Positions 22,572 through 33,272 of a stretch of 47,295 bases of DNA are shown here, in pieces (the stretch's first letter is position 1; every line of letters begins with the position of its first letter). The notes beneath the pieces are model-generated. The model made no database searches, had not been told where the DNA came from, and saw only the letters and a list, made by a program, of their open reading frames with translations. Source of the DNA: Butyrivibrio sp. (GTDB taxonomy: Bacteria > Bacillota > Clostridia > Lachnospirales > Lachnospiraceae); NCBI GenBank assembly GCA_017470505.1, contig JAFUYO010000012.1, positions 1 to 47,295 on the forward strand, in the 5' to 3' direction. Both the position numbers and the translations under genes were made by a program.

Positions 22572-23555
22572 TTAGTCTGCCTCGATCACCGACATGTAAT
22601 ATGAGTACAGGCTCCTGTAGGTGTCGGCGCTGTAGTGGAGACCGTCGCCGGATGAAAAACCTGTCTGTGTAAGGTATGTGTAGCCGTCCAAGTAGTGTAC
22701 CCTTGGGTCGAGCTCGGTCTGAAGGCGCAAGTTGAAGGCCTCGATCTGTGAGTTGGTTACGCTGGTGCCGGACCCGACGGGGGTTACGGCGGCGTAATAT
22801 ACTTCCATCCCTGCGTTTGTCCAGGCCTCAATGTTGTTGTTGACGAGCGTTATGTACTTGCCTGCGTTTGCAAGGTCATTTACTCCGAAGTTTATGATCA
22901 ATACCGTTCCTGTCCCGGCAAGCTGAGGGATCTGGGGAAGAGCGGTGTTTTTGAAATAGCTGTAGCCCTCACCGATCTCTGCAATATATGCCTTGTCGGT
23001 TGAGCCAACCGCCATCTTCATCTGTACGGTCCTCGAATCGCCGACGAAGAGATAGGGGATCCCCGGAAGCTCTGATACCATGTAATCTCCTTTTATAAAT
23101 GCTCTTATATCGCCGTAGAGCACCTCGTACCAGCCGTTGTCGGTCACTCCCGTCACGGTTGTCTGACTCCCCCACGAGAGTTTGCCGACTCTGTCGTAGT
23201 CGGTTCCCGCACCTGAGCGCACATTGACGGTGGCTGAAGTGTACATGGAAACGGGAGTTTCGTACTCACTGACTGTGAAGACGGTTTTTTCAAGAATGGC
23301 TGTAGCTTCTTTGGCAGAGACGCTCACCGTGGAAGAAGAAAGAGCAGAAGATGCTGTAGTTTCATAATCATCAGTATCCTCCTCGTCAGACAAAACCGGT
23401 ACCGGCTCGCTGCTTGACAGAGAAGAAGCGTACATCTCCTCATTCATCCGCTTTCTGTCTGCACTCATAGCCAGAAGCAGAAGAACGGATGAAAAAAGTG
23501 AAAAGCCGCACAGAAATATTAAGTTCTTTATATTAATTCTTTTTTTACGTTTCAT
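22572..23555 (-). CDS. Secreted SGNH/GDSL hydrolase with SH3 domain
   Basis: The 327-residue protein has a basic N-terminus and one membrane segment (about 10-30, IFLCGFSLFSSVLLLLAM). An acidic, Ser-rich linker follows, then an SH3-like domain near 105-160 (TVNVRSGAGTDYDRVGKLSWGS). The SGNH hydrolase domain of about 155 residues has FVGDSRT (nucleophile Ser), INFGVNDL (Asn/Gly block) and DGLHYS (catalytic Asp-His). All catalytic blocks are present. SH3 plus SGNH suggests a cell-wall-bound esterase, perhaps removing acetyl groups from peptidoglycan or another glycan; this is inference. It appears monocistronic and is followed by the long inverted repeat. Confidence 0.88.
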   Translation of the reverse strand: MKRKKRINIKNLIFLCGFSLFSSVLLLLAMSADRKRMNEEMYASSLSSSEPVPVLSDEEDTDDYETTASSALSSSTVSVSAKEATAILEKTVFTVSEYETPVSMYTSATVNVRSGAGTDYDRVGKLSWGSQTTVTGVTDNGWYEVLYGDIRAFIKGDYMVSELPGIPYLFVGDSRTVQMKMAVGSTDKAYIAEIGEGYSYFKNTALPQIPQLAGTGTVLIINFGVNDLANAGKYITLVNNNIEAWTNAGMEVYYAAVTPVGSGTSVTNSQIEAFNLRLQTELDPRVHYLDGYTYLTQTGFSSGDGLHYSADTYRSLYSYYMSVIEAD

Positions 23556-23754
23556 CGTTGAAATTTTACATTAACCGTAACAATATGTCAAATAATCAGG
23601 GTTTTCGCCTTAGGATAATAGTTACTGCTTGTTACTATTCAGTCAGCAGCCTGCACTACGCTGATTTGTTAAGACTATCCAAATATACGAAATCATGATA
23701 ATATTAATGTATATCGCTGGCGATGAGCATATAGGACGTATTATAGGTGCGTGT

Positions 23755-25890
23755 ATGAGCGAAAATAATAAAGAAACCACTTTAAATCCGGGTTTTACCG
23801 ATGAGCTGACGGGGCTTCTCAATCTGAACGGGATTCTCTATGAACTTCAGAATCATGAGCACTTTACAGCCAACAAGAAGGGCTCGGTCATAATCTTTCT
23901 CAATGTGATGAATTTCAAGGCATTTAACCAGAGATACGGTTTTGCCGGTGGAAATGTGTTTCTGCGCGCAATTGCTTCTGACATAAAGAGTATTTTCTCC
24001 GCTGAGCTGATGGCCAGAACGGGCGGAGATCAGTTTATCATTCTATCGGATTCCCTCACCAAAAAAGAGATACTCAGCAGGGTAAAAAAGGTGATGCGCG
24101 CCGCGCACAAGCACGAGCAGGGTCTCAATATGCGCATCAAGGCCGGCATTTACGTTGCAAACGGCGATGAGACAGACCCCGTTGTGATGCTGGATCGGGC
24201 GAAGATTGCCTGCGACGACATCAGCAAGGTGTATGACAAGGATATAAATATATACGACGAGGAGCTTGACAGGAAGAACAAGTTAAAGCAGTACGTCATA
24301 GACAATTTTGAGAAAGCTTTCAAAAAGAGATATTTCAAGGTTTACTACCAGAAGGAAGTGAGGGCTCTTACGGGCAAGATCTGTGGCTATGAAGCCCTGG
24401 CGAGGTGGGAGGACCCCGAGATGGGACTGATATCACCTGCTATATTTGTGGAGGTTCTGGAGAGCGTTCATCTGGTGCACAAGCTTGACACCTACATCAT
24501 AGAGCTCGTGTGCGAGGATCTGCGCGGCGATATCGACAGCGGATTTGCAGTTGAGCCGATATCAGTCAACCTATCCCAGCTCGATTTTGAGCTGTGCGAC
24601 ATAAAGGCTGAGATCGACAGGTGCAGGGAGAAGTTCGGGATACCGACTGAGCTTTTGCATATCGAGGTCACGGAATCTGCGATTGCCTTTGGGTCGGATT
24701 TTCTGGGCGAGCAGATAAAGCGCTTCAGAGACGCGGGATACGAAGTCTGGATGGACGACTTCGGAGCGGGGTACAGCTCTTTTAACAACTTGAAGAACTA
24801 TGATTTCGATGTTCTCAAGATCGATATGAACTTCCTGCGATCCTTTGACACCAATAAAAAATCAAGAGTTATCCTTGCAACCATAGTAAATATGGCCAAG
24901 GAGCTCGGTATCCACACCTTGGCAGAGGGGGTCGAGACAAAGGAGCAGTACGACTTCTTAAGGAAGATAGGGTGCGAGAAGCTTCAGGGGTATCTGTTTG
25001 GCAAGCCCAAGCCGCTCTCTGAATTTAAAAGAGAGATCGACTGCAGCTATGACACAAACGAAGACTTTGCTTTCAGCAGGTATTACGACCGAATAGGCGA
25101 GATCAATTTCCTGGGCAATACGCCGCTTCGCCCCAAGACGATGGAGGTCACAAACAATGTGCCCCTGTCCATTCTCGAATATGAGAATGACAATCTGTCC
25201 TTTTTGTATGCAAATTCCAAGTATATGGAGCTGCTGAGTACGCTCGGAGTATCAAGCCTTGATGAAGCTGACAGACGCAACCAAAAGGCTGAGCTGCCGG
25301 AAGTGAAGGAGCTCAAAACGCTGCTTGAGAGGGCCGAGAATGCCGAAGACAAGAGGGCTGAAATGGATCTTGTTTCCAACGGCAGCATTATAAACAGCAA
25401 GGTCAGGTTTATAGGCGAGACAAACGGCAGGAAGGCATATGCTATTGTTACCCGCAACATATCCATGAGAAACGACAAAAATGTGTCGGAGTCTCTCCAC
25501 GTTGCGATGAACCATGTCATGAACCAGTACTTCAGGGTTGATCTCTACGATGAGGACGGGACAGTTGAGAACGTGTTCTTAAACGGCGACCAGCTCCCTG
25601 TGGCTGACAAGGAGAACAATGCCAAAAAGGCTGTCGAGACCTACTCAAATATGTACCTGTACCCGGAGGACAGGGAGAGATTCAGAAAGTTCTATGACAT
25701 TTCGACTGTTCTGGACAGGTGCGAGGAAATGAATGTCGAATACATAGTCGACTATTATCACTCCGCAATCCCGGGAGACAGGGGCAGGATGCAGATGTAT
25801 ATGATACTGCCGTTTTTCTACAACGACAGATGGAAATTCATCTCCTGCTGCAGGTATGCCGATGAGATGAAGCTTGATGTCTGGAAATAA
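23755..25890 (+). CDS. GGDQF-EAL cyclic-di-GMP protein with PAS-like tail
   Basis: The 711-residue protein has four parts. A GGDEF-type domain spans about 15-165; its signature is RTGGDQF, so the catalytic Glu is Gln and cyclase activity is doubtful. An EAL domain spans about 180-430 with YEALARW, DDFGAGYSS, LKIDMNF, EGVETKEQ and LQGYLFGKP, all consistent with an active c-di-GMP phosphodiesterase. Two PAS-like segments (about 470-590 and 600-705) follow; these are not firmly identified. No membrane segment is visible. ATG 23755 follows TAGGTG at 5 nt, while an upstream ATG 23695 lacks any ribosome binding site. It lies 16 nt before addB, so the two may share a transcript. Confidence 0.87.
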   Translation: MSENNKETTLNPGFTDELTGLLNLNGILYELQNHEHFTANKKGSVIIFLNVMNFKAFNQRYGFAGGNVFLRAIASDIKSIFSAELMARTGGDQFIILSDSLTKKEILSRVKKVMRAAHKHEQGLNMRIKAGIYVANGDETDPVVMLDRAKIACDDISKVYDKDINIYDEELDRKNKLKQYVIDNFEKAFKKRYFKVYYQKEVRALTGKICGYEALARWEDPEMGLISPAIFVEVLESVHLVHKLDTYIIELVCEDLRGDIDSGFAVEPISVNLSQLDFELCDIKAEIDRCREKFGIPTELLHIEVTESAIAFGSDFLGEQIKRFRDAGYEVWMDDFGAGYSSFNNLKNYDFDVLKIDMNFLRSFDTNKKSRVILATIVNMAKELGIHTLAEGVETKEQYDFLRKIGCEKLQGYLFGKPKPLSEFKREIDCSYDTNEDFAFSRYYDRIGEINFLGNTPLRPKTMEVTNNVPLSILEYENDNLSFLYANSKYMELLSTLGVSSLDEADRRNQKAELPEVKELKTLLERAENAEDKRAEMDLVSNGSIINSKVRFIGETNGRKAYAIVTRNISMRNDKNVSESLHVAMNHVMNQYFRVDLYDEDGTVENVFLNGDQLPVADKENNAKKAVETYSNMYLYPEDRERFRKFYDISTVLDRCEEMNVEYIVDYYHSAIPGDRGRMQMYMILPFFYNDRWKFISCCRYADEMKLDVWK

Positions 25891-25906
25891 AAAGAAATGG
25901 AGTAAG

Positions 25907-28900
25907 ATGCTCAGGTTTTGGTTTGGAGCTTCCGGTTCCGGCAAGAGCACGGGAGTGTATAAAGAGGTTATCAAAAAGAGTATAGAGGATCCGGGCACGA
26001 ATTATCTTATCATCGTGCCCGACCAGTTCACAATGCAGACGCAGAAGGATGTCGTTTTGATGCATCCCAGGCGCACAATAATGAACATAGACGTATTGAG
26101 CTTTGGCAGGCTCTCCCACAGGGTTTTTGAGGAGACAGGCCATGGCTCTTTTACTGTGCTCGATGATGTGGGAAAGAGTCTGGTCCTGAGGCATGTCTCG
26201 GATATGCTGGGAGACAGACTCCCCGTCATAGGCTCCAGCATGCACAGGAGCGGCTATATAGACGAAGTTAAATCTACAATCTCAGAGTTTATGATGTACG
26301 GGATAAGCGATACTGACTTATCTGTCCTTGAAGAGAAGTGCGCCAAAAAGGGAGCTCTGAGCGCAAAGCTCAAGGACCTTAGGCTTTTGTACAGCGAGTT
26401 TTTGAAGTACATAGAGGGAAAATATATCACAACAGAGGAGACTCTTGATATTCTCTGCAGGGCTATACCCTCGTCAGAGCTCATAAGAGAAAGCGTCATT
26501 GTATTTGACGGCTTTACCGGCTTTACACCCATACAGTACAGGGTGATAAAAAAGCTCTTATCCTGCGCAAAAGAGGTGACCTTTACCCTCACGATAAGCC
26601 CCGGGGAGGACCCTTACGGAGATTTTAAGGAGCAGGAGCTCTTTATGCTGACCAAAAAGACCGTCAGGGACCTTGAGAGACTTGAGTTCGAGCTCCAAAG
26701 AGAGAAGGGCTCAGATATATCGGGCCTTGAGGCCTTCAGAAAGCTTAGGCAGAGCGAAAACAGGGACGTTTTTATCAGGGACGAAACTGTTATAAGGCAC
26801 GTCGCAAACAGGCCCCTTGCATACCTGGAAAAGGCTCTTTTCCGCTATGACAGGGGAAAGTTTAAGGGGGAGAACGGAGCGGTCTGCATATATGAGGCGT
26901 CCACGCAGTCAGAGGAAATCAGGCAGACCATGATAAAGATATCAGGCCTTATCAGAGAGGGAGGGCTTGCATACAGGGATATTGCTCTTGTTTGCGGCTC
27001 ACTTGAGGATTACAAGGACAAGATACAAAAGGCTGCGGAGAAGTTCGATATCCCGGTCTATATCGATGAGAACAGCAGCATTCTCTTAAATCCGTTTGTT
27101 GAGTACATCACAAGCGCACTTAGTATAGTCTCGAAGGGGTATCGGTACGAGGATGTGTTCCACTATTTAAGGAGCGGGCTGACACGGTTTGAGCCCTCGG
27201 ACGTAGACCTTTTGGAAAACTATGTAAGAGCCCTTGGCATAAAGGGAAAAAACAGGTGGGAGGACAAGTTCCTAAAAAGGATGCCAAAGCGTTTTAAGCC
27301 GGGAAAGAGCACGAAAAAGTGGGGGGATTTAGAGCTTACAAACCTTCAGAAGATGGAGGATATGCGAAAGAGGATCGCAGAAAGCCTCTCCCCGTTATCA
27401 GGCGATAAAAAAACAGCCGGAGAAATAAGCTCATCCCTCATTAAGGTAATAGAAAACGAGGACTGCAAAAATAAGCTCCAGAGCTTTTCTGATATGTTCA
27501 GAGAGGCGGGAGACATCAAAAAAGCCAGGGAGTTTGAGCAGATCTACGACAAGGTGATGGCACTTCTATTACAGATAGATGCGCTCATTGGCGATGAAAA
27601 GCTGTCGGTGCAGGAATACATGGATGTGCTTGACGCCGGCTTTTCGGATATCACTGTTGGGACTATCCCGCAGGATGTCGACAGGATCATAGTCGGAGAT
27701 ATAGAGAGAACAAGGCTCAGGGAGGTGAAAGCTCTTTTCCTCGTCGGAGTAAATGACGGCAACATCCCCTCGTCGGTAGGCGGCGGAGGTATACTCTCGG
27801 ATATAGACAGACAGTTCCTGTCGGACCTTGGAACGGACATCGAGCTTGCACCGACTCCGAGGCAGCAGATGTACATTCAGAGGCTCTATCTCTACATGAA
27901 CCTCACAAAGCCTACAGATAAACTGTTTCTGTCATACGCAGAGCTCTCGGACGACGGAAAGAGCCTTCGCCCGGCGTATCTGATCCCGAAGGTGAGAGGG
28001 ATGTTTGAGGAGCTCTCCATAGAGCGCCCTGAGGATGGTGAGCTTGAAAAGCAGCTTATCACGAAGAAGGAGAGCATGGAATATGTCTCCTCGATGATGA
28101 GAAGGTATGCAGAGGGTGTTCTGTCTGAGAGGGAGAGGTGCGAGCTGTTCACGGTTGTCAGGGCGCTATCTGATAAAGACAGCAGTGAGTTCCTTAAAAA
28201 GCTGATAGATGCAGCCTACGCCCACTATGAGTCATTGCCACTTGCAAGGTCTGTGGCAGCTGCCCTCTACGGAGCGGTACTTGAGAACAGCGTAAGCCGC
28301 CTTGAGCAGTTTGCAGCCTGCGCCTATGCCCATTTCCTGAAGTATGGCCTAAGGCTCTCAGAGAGGGAGGAATTCGAGTTTGAAGCTGCCGATCTCGGGA
28401 ATGTATATCACGAGGTACTGGAGAAATATACCGGGCAAATAATATCTGACGGTATTGATTGGAAAAGCCTGTCCAAAGAGGACTCTGATAGAATATTAAA
28501 TGAAGCTTTAACCGAGTGTGTGAACAGCTATGGCGATACCATCCTGCGCAGCAGCAAGAGAAATCAGTACATGGTGGAGAGGATAAGAAGGATCCTCACA
28601 AGGACGGTTGACACCCTTAAATACCAGATGACAAAGACGAGCTTTGCCCCGGCGTATGTTGAGATGAGTTTTGATAAGCTCGGAAGCCTTGATGAGCTCG
28701 ACGTAACGCTCTCGTCAGAAGAAAAAAATGAAATCCTCGGGAGAATGAAGCTAAAGGGCAAGATTGACAGACTCGACCTTGCCTATGACGATGAAAACGT
28801 GTATGTGAAGGTCATGGATTTTAAGTCCGGGAGCCACAGGTTTGACATTGCATCCCTCTACTACGGACTGCAGCTGCAGCTCGTAGTGTATATGGATGTG

Positions 28901-29425
28901 GCATGCGCTTCCCGGAAGAAAGCTTTGGGTGAAAAGGACGTTGTCCCTGCAGCCATACTCTACTATCACGTCGAAGACCCTATGCTGGAGAAGGATGCGG
29001 AAACCGTAACGGATGATATCAACAGTGAGATAATATCAAAACTCAAAATGACCGGACTGGTTAATGATAATCCGGACATCATACACATGCTTGATGAGAG
29101 CCTTACAACCAGGTCTGACATCATTCCCGTGGAGTACAAAAAGGACGGGACTCTGACCGCCAGATCCCAGACCGCTACAAGTCAGGAATATGCAGCGATA
29201 TCACGCTTTGCAGGCCGAAAGATAAGAGAATTCGGAAGAAGGATACTTGAGGGCGAGATAGGAGTAAATCCCTATGAGACCTCGACGAGAGATTCCTGCA
29301 GATACTGCGACTTCAGGTCGATATGCAGGTATGACGAGAAGATAAAGGGCTTCCGCAAGAGAAAGCTCGATATCTCTGCTGATGACGCAAAAGCGGCGAT
29401 ATTAGAGGAAGATAGCAGAAATTAA
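25907..29425 (+). CDS. addB: ATP-dependent helicase/nuclease subunit B
   Basis: AddB pairs with AddA in the RecBCD-like enzyme that processes double-strand breaks for recombination. The 1172-residue protein has a Walker A GASGSGKST near residue 6 and a helicase-like body. The C-terminal RecB-type nuclease has VMDFKSGSHRF and QLQLVVYMD. Its iron-sulfur cluster uses one Cys in RLEQFAACAYAHF and three in CRYCDFRSICRYDE. All four Cys are present. ATG 25907 is chosen because family members begin at this point (LRFWFGASGSGKST); GGAG lies 4 nt before it, the same spacing as at addA. Upstream starts (25874, 25877) overlap the EAL gene. Confidence 0.94.
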   Translation: MLRFWFGASGSGKSTGVYKEVIKKSIEDPGTNYLIIVPDQFTMQTQKDVVLMHPRRTIMNIDVLSFGRLSHRVFEETGHGSFTVLDDVGKSLVLRHVSDMLGDRLPVIGSSMHRSGYIDEVKSTISEFMMYGISDTDLSVLEEKCAKKGALSAKLKDLRLLYSEFLKYIEGKYITTEETLDILCRAIPSSELIRESVIVFDGFTGFTPIQYRVIKKLLSCAKEVTFTLTISPGEDPYGDFKEQELFMLTKKTVRDLERLEFELQREKGSDISGLEAFRKLRQSENRDVFIRDETVIRHVANRPLAYLEKALFRYDRGKFKGENGAVCIYEASTQSEEIRQTMIKISGLIREGGLAYRDIALVCGSLEDYKDKIQKAAEKFDIPVYIDENSSILLNPFVEYITSALSIVSKGYRYEDVFHYLRSGLTRFEPSDVDLLENYVRALGIKGKNRWEDKFLKRMPKRFKPGKSTKKWGDLELTNLQKMEDMRKRIAESLSPLSGDKKTAGEISSSLIKVIENEDCKNKLQSFSDMFREAGDIKKAREFEQIYDKVMALLLQIDALIGDEKLSVQEYMDVLDAGFSDITVGTIPQDVDRIIVGDIERTRLREVKALFLVGVNDGNIPSSVGGGGILSDIDRQFLSDLGTDIELAPTPRQQMYIQRLYLYMNLTKPTDKLFLSYAELSDDGKSLRPAYLIPKVRGMFEELSIERPEDGELEKQLITKKESMEYVSSMMRRYAEGVLSERERCELFTVVRALSDKDSSEFLKKLIDAAYAHYESLPLARSVAAALYGAVLENSVSRLEQFAACAYAHFLKYGLRLSEREEFEFEAADLGNVYHEVLEKYTGQIISDGIDWKSLSKEDSDRILNEALTECVNSYGDTILRSSKRNQYMVERIRRILTRTVDTLKYQMTKTSFAPAYVEMSFDKLGSLDELDVTLSSEEKNEILGRMKLKGKIDRLDLAYDDENVYVKVMDFKSGSHRFDIASLYYGLQLQLVVYMDVACASRKKALGEKDVVPAAILYYHVEDPMLEKDAETVTDDINSEIISKLKMTGLVNDNPDIIHMLDESLTTRSDIIPVEYKKDGTLTARSQTATSQEYAAISRFAGRKIREFGRRILEGEIGVNPYETSTRDSCRYCDFRSICRYDEKIKGFRKRKLDISADDAKAAILEEDSRN

Positions 29426-29451
29426 TTTATGTTTAAATAACATGGAGAATT

Positions 29452-32400
29452 ATGGAAGTTAAGTTCACTGAGGAACAGCAGTCAGTAATTGACGCCAGAA
29501 AATCAAATATACTCGTATCTGCTGCTGCGGGCTCGGGCAAGACCGCCGTTCTGGTGCGCAGGATAATCGGGCTCATAGAGGAAGGGTGTGATGTCGACCA
29601 TCTCCTTGTTGTGACCTTCACCAAGGCGGCCGCGTCGCAGATGAAGGAGAAGATCACAGAGGCCATAATGAAGTCTCTGTCCGAGGACCCGGAGAATCTT
29701 CACATGCAGAGGCAGGAGACTCTGATACACAACGCGCAGATAACGACTATTGACTCATTCTGTCAATACGTGATCCGGAACAATTTCAACACGATAGGCT
29801 TAGATCCCTCCTTCAGGGTCGGCGACGAGGGAGAGTTAAAGCTCTTAAAAGAAGACGTGATGAAGGAGATGCTTGAGGATGAGTACGAGGCTGCAGATGA
29901 AGGAAGCGACTTCCTCTTCTGCATGGACTATTTCAGCACAGGCCCCAAAGATACAAAGGTTGAGGAATATATTAATCAGCTCTTTAATTTCTCTGAGAGC
30001 ATGCCTTGGCCGGAGGACTGGATAGCTGAGAGGGCAGAAGACTATCAGGTATCCGGGGAGAATTTTGATGACCTCGACTTTGTGAAAGAGTGTATGACAT
30101 TTGCAAAGAGGAGCCTTTCTGAGTGCGCTTTTATGATGGAGAGCGCCGCGCGTATTTCTGCAGAAGCCGACGGCCCCTATATGTATCTTGATATGATAAA
30201 TTCCGAGAAGGGAGCTGTAATGGCAGCTCTTGAGTATGATACCTACAACGAGCTGTTTGACGGTATCAGGGCTGTTTCATCATCATTCGGAAGGCTCTCT
30301 TCCAAAAAGGATGACAGCGTAAATTCGGACAAGAGGGAGTACGTCAAGGACCTTCGAAAGAAGGTAAAGGACCGCATATCTGTCCTTGTAAGCGACTATT
30401 TTGCCATGACTGCAGAGACGATCACAGAGCAGATGAAACTCTGTGACAGGGCTGTTCGAGAGCTGTGCAGGCTGACCCTTGTTTTTAAGAAGAGATTTGA
30501 TGAGAAAAAGAGTCAGATGCACCTCATTGACTTCTCCGATATGGAACACTTTGCCCTCAGGATACTCTTTGACCACGACACAAAATCCCCCACTCCCGTT
30601 GCGCTCGAGTACAGGGAGTATTTTGCCGAGGTCCTGGTTGATGAATACCAGGACAGCAACAATGTGCAGGAGATGATACTCTCTGCAATATCAGGTGATG
30701 ATGTGCAGCCCTGTAACAGGTTCATGGTGGGAGATGTCAAGCAGAGCATATATAAGTTCAGAATGGCAAGGCCTGAGATCTTCATGGATAAGCTCAAAAG
30801 ATTTAAGAAGGATGAAAAGGCACCAGACAGAAGGATAGACCTGCACAAGAACTTCAGGAGCAGAAGTCAGGTTCTTGATGCCACCAACTACATCTTTGAA
30901 AAGATAATGGGCAGGGACATAGGGGGCGTGGAATACGACGAGGACGCAAGGCTGATCACAGGTGCTTCTTACGATGAGCCGAAGATGGATGTATCTGCGG
31001 AGGTTTTGCTATGCGATGAAGAAGGTACCCTCTCCGAAGACGATAAGGACGCCGCTTTTTTGAGGGAGATGTCAGCCAGGGAAAAAGAGGCTCTCATGGT
31101 CGCCGAAAGGATAAAGAAGCTGAGGAAGGAAAACAGCGATCTCAAATACAGCGACATAGTCATACTCCTTCGGTCCCTTTCCGGGTGGGACGACACCTTT
31201 AAGAGAGTGCTTGAGAGGGAACAGATCCCGGCCTACGTCGAGTCCAAGAGCGGGTATTTCGACGCGCCTGAGGTGGCGGTTCTCTTAAACATGCTCTCGG
31301 TCATAGATAACCCGAGGCAGGATATCCCGCTGGTGTCGGTTATGCGCTCGGCTCTTTTTGGCTTTACCGACGAGGAGCTCGCGGTGATGAAGGCAGCTGT
31401 AAATGACGATGAAAAAGCTTCCCTCACATACTCACTCTACGATTCACTCCTTGTCTACGCGGGGAAAGAGGGAGAGCTTCCCGGGAAGGTTCGCGCCTTT
31501 TCTGAGATGGTAGAGTCTCTCAGGAGAAAGAGCACCTACACGCCTGTGCACGAGCTCCTCCGGCAGATAATAGATAACGCGCGATATGATCTGATGGCAC
31601 TGGCCATGCCGGCAGGAGCCCAGAGGAGCGCAAATATCGAGATGCTGCTGTCAAGGGCCCTGGACTTTGAGCGCACTGGCTTTAAGGGGCTGTTCCGCTT
31701 TGTCAGATACATAGAGCACATGAAGATCATAAAGGTTGACTACGGCGAGGCGGGGATAGTTGATGAGAATGCTGACGTCGTCAGGATCATGAGTATTCAC
31801 AAGAGCAAGGGACTCGAATTTCCCGTGGTCTTTGTGAGCGGCCTCTCCAAGGAGTTCAACAGAATGGACACGCGGGGAGATCTCATCGCAGATATGGACT
31901 TAGGGCTTGGCGTCAGGTGCATAGACACGCAGCTGAGAGTTAAGTACGACACCTTGAAGCGCAGGATCATCGCCGACAAGATGAAGATAGATTCTCTCGG
32001 TGAGGAGCTGAGGGTTTTGTACGTCGCCCTGACAAGGGCCAGGGAAAAACTCATCATGACCGCATCGGTCAAGGACCTGACCAAGACCCTGTCTCTGGCA
32101 GTAAGGGACATAAGTGGCTTTGCAGGGAGCGGAAAGCTCCTTCCGTATTCAGTCAGGGAGGGGGCCGGCAGCTTTTTTGATCTTGTTTTGCCAGCCCTCA
32201 TAAGACACCCGCAGATGGGAGAGCTCCTTTCTTTCCTGGGCGTTCCGAAAGGTGACTACGAGGAATATGCTGATAAAAAAGCGCCTGATATCAGGTTTAA
32301 AGCTGTGTCTGATGAAGACTTAAAGGCGGAACTTATATCTGATTCTGCGGTGAGGCTCCTGTCGGAGGAGGATCTTAAGAACGCACTCATAACAGCTGTA

Positions 32401-33270
32401 GGCGGCGCTGATGAGAGGATAATCGACAGAAAGATGTACGACCGCCTCAAGGAAAAATTCAGGGCGGAATATGCCCATGCTGACCTCCAGGGGCTGTTTA
32501 CCAAGACGACGGTATCCGAACTTAAGCACGCCGCAATGGAAGAGGCGGGCGTAGAGATAAGCTCTCACCCTGCGGATTTTGTCTCTGTGGCAGAGGCGGA
32601 CGCAAAAACAATCGGGACGCGCCCTGAATATGACAACTCCGGGACAGATGCTGAATCCACGGGGCAGGACAGTGCTGTGCCGCTCGCTTCATCAGGGGAA
32701 GAAAGAATAAGGCCGCTCACCGGAGCGGACAGGGGAACAGCCTACCACAGGGTTATGGAGCTTTTGGATGATGAGATATTAGGAGATAAAGAGCTTATGA
32801 AGGCTGCTCTTGAGGGGAGCGATATCTCCAAAAGGCTCTTCGCCTTTGGCATGAAGAAGGCTGAGGAGGGGTATATTACCAAGGATCAGGTAAAGAGCGT
32901 AAAGATGTCCGACATAGCATTGTTCTTAAAATCCGACCTCGGGCAGAGGATGGGAGAGGCGCACCAAAGAGGTGAGCTCTTCCGTGAAAAGCCGTTTATG
33001 ATGGGCGTTTCTGCAAAGGAACTAAAGCCCTCCTTCCCGGAGAGTGAAACAGTCCTGATACAGGGAATCATAGACGCCTGGTTTATAGAGGATGGGGAGA
33101 TAGTCCTTCTCGATTACAAGACGGACCGCGTAAAGAGCGAAAAGGAGCTCACAGACCGCTACAGGGTACAGCTTGAGCTCTACAGCCGCGCCCTTACCTC
33201 CTATACAGAAAAAAAAGTGAAGGAAGTATATATATACTCCTTCACCCTTGGAAAAGTTATTCTTCTGTGA
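29452..33270 (+). CDS. addA: ATP-dependent helicase/nuclease subunit A
   Basis: AddA is the UvrD-like 3'-5' helicase and nuclease subunit of AddAB. The 1272-residue protein has FTEEQQSVID, Walker A AAAGSGKTAVL near 25-35, VTFTKAAASQMKEKI, the DEYQDSN motif II near 400, GDVKQSIYKFR, MSIHKSKGLEFPVVF near 785, VALTRAREKL and a C-terminal nuclease with GIIDAWF and VLLDYKTD. All are intact. The start follows GGAGAATT. It lies 26 nt after addB. Its TGA and the thiT TGA on the other strand are 2 nt apart, together forming TGATATCA, so no room exists for a separate terminator. Confidence 0.95.
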   Translation: MEVKFTEEQQSVIDARKSNILVSAAAGSGKTAVLVRRIIGLIEEGCDVDHLLVVTFTKAAASQMKEKITEAIMKSLSEDPENLHMQRQETLIHNAQITTIDSFCQYVIRNNFNTIGLDPSFRVGDEGELKLLKEDVMKEMLEDEYEAADEGSDFLFCMDYFSTGPKDTKVEEYINQLFNFSESMPWPEDWIAERAEDYQVSGENFDDLDFVKECMTFAKRSLSECAFMMESAARISAEADGPYMYLDMINSEKGAVMAALEYDTYNELFDGIRAVSSSFGRLSSKKDDSVNSDKREYVKDLRKKVKDRISVLVSDYFAMTAETITEQMKLCDRAVRELCRLTLVFKKRFDEKKSQMHLIDFSDMEHFALRILFDHDTKSPTPVALEYREYFAEVLVDEYQDSNNVQEMILSAISGDDVQPCNRFMVGDVKQSIYKFRMARPEIFMDKLKRFKKDEKAPDRRIDLHKNFRSRSQVLDATNYIFEKIMGRDIGGVEYDEDARLITGASYDEPKMDVSAEVLLCDEEGTLSEDDKDAAFLREMSAREKEALMVAERIKKLRKENSDLKYSDIVILLRSLSGWDDTFKRVLEREQIPAYVESKSGYFDAPEVAVLLNMLSVIDNPRQDIPLVSVMRSALFGFTDEELAVMKAAVNDDEKASLTYSLYDSLLVYAGKEGELPGKVRAFSEMVESLRRKSTYTPVHELLRQIIDNARYDLMALAMPAGAQRSANIEMLLSRALDFERTGFKGLFRFVRYIEHMKIIKVDYGEAGIVDENADVVRIMSIHKSKGLEFPVVFVSGLSKEFNRMDTRGDLIADMDLGLGVRCIDTQLRVKYDTLKRRIIADKMKIDSLGEELRVLYVALTRAREKLIMTASVKDLTKTLSLAVRDISGFAGSGKLLPYSVREGAGSFFDLVLPALIRHPQMGELLSFLGVPKGDYEEYADKKAPDIRFKAVSDEDLKAELISDSAVRLLSEEDLKNALITAVGGADERIIDRKMYDRLKEKFRAEYAHADLQGLFTKTTVSELKHAAMEEAGVEISSHPADFVSVAEADAKTIGTRPEYDNSGTDAESTGQDSAVPLASSGEERIRPLTGADRGTAYHRVMELLDDEILGDKELMKAALEGSDISKRLFAFGMKKAEEGYITKDQVKSVKMSDIALFLKSDLGQRMGEAHQRGELFREKPFMMGVSAKELKPSFPESETVLIQGIIDAWFIEDGEIVLLDYKTDRVKSEKELTDRYRVQLELYSRALTSYTEKKVKEVYIYSFTLGKVILL

Positions 33271-33272
33271 TA

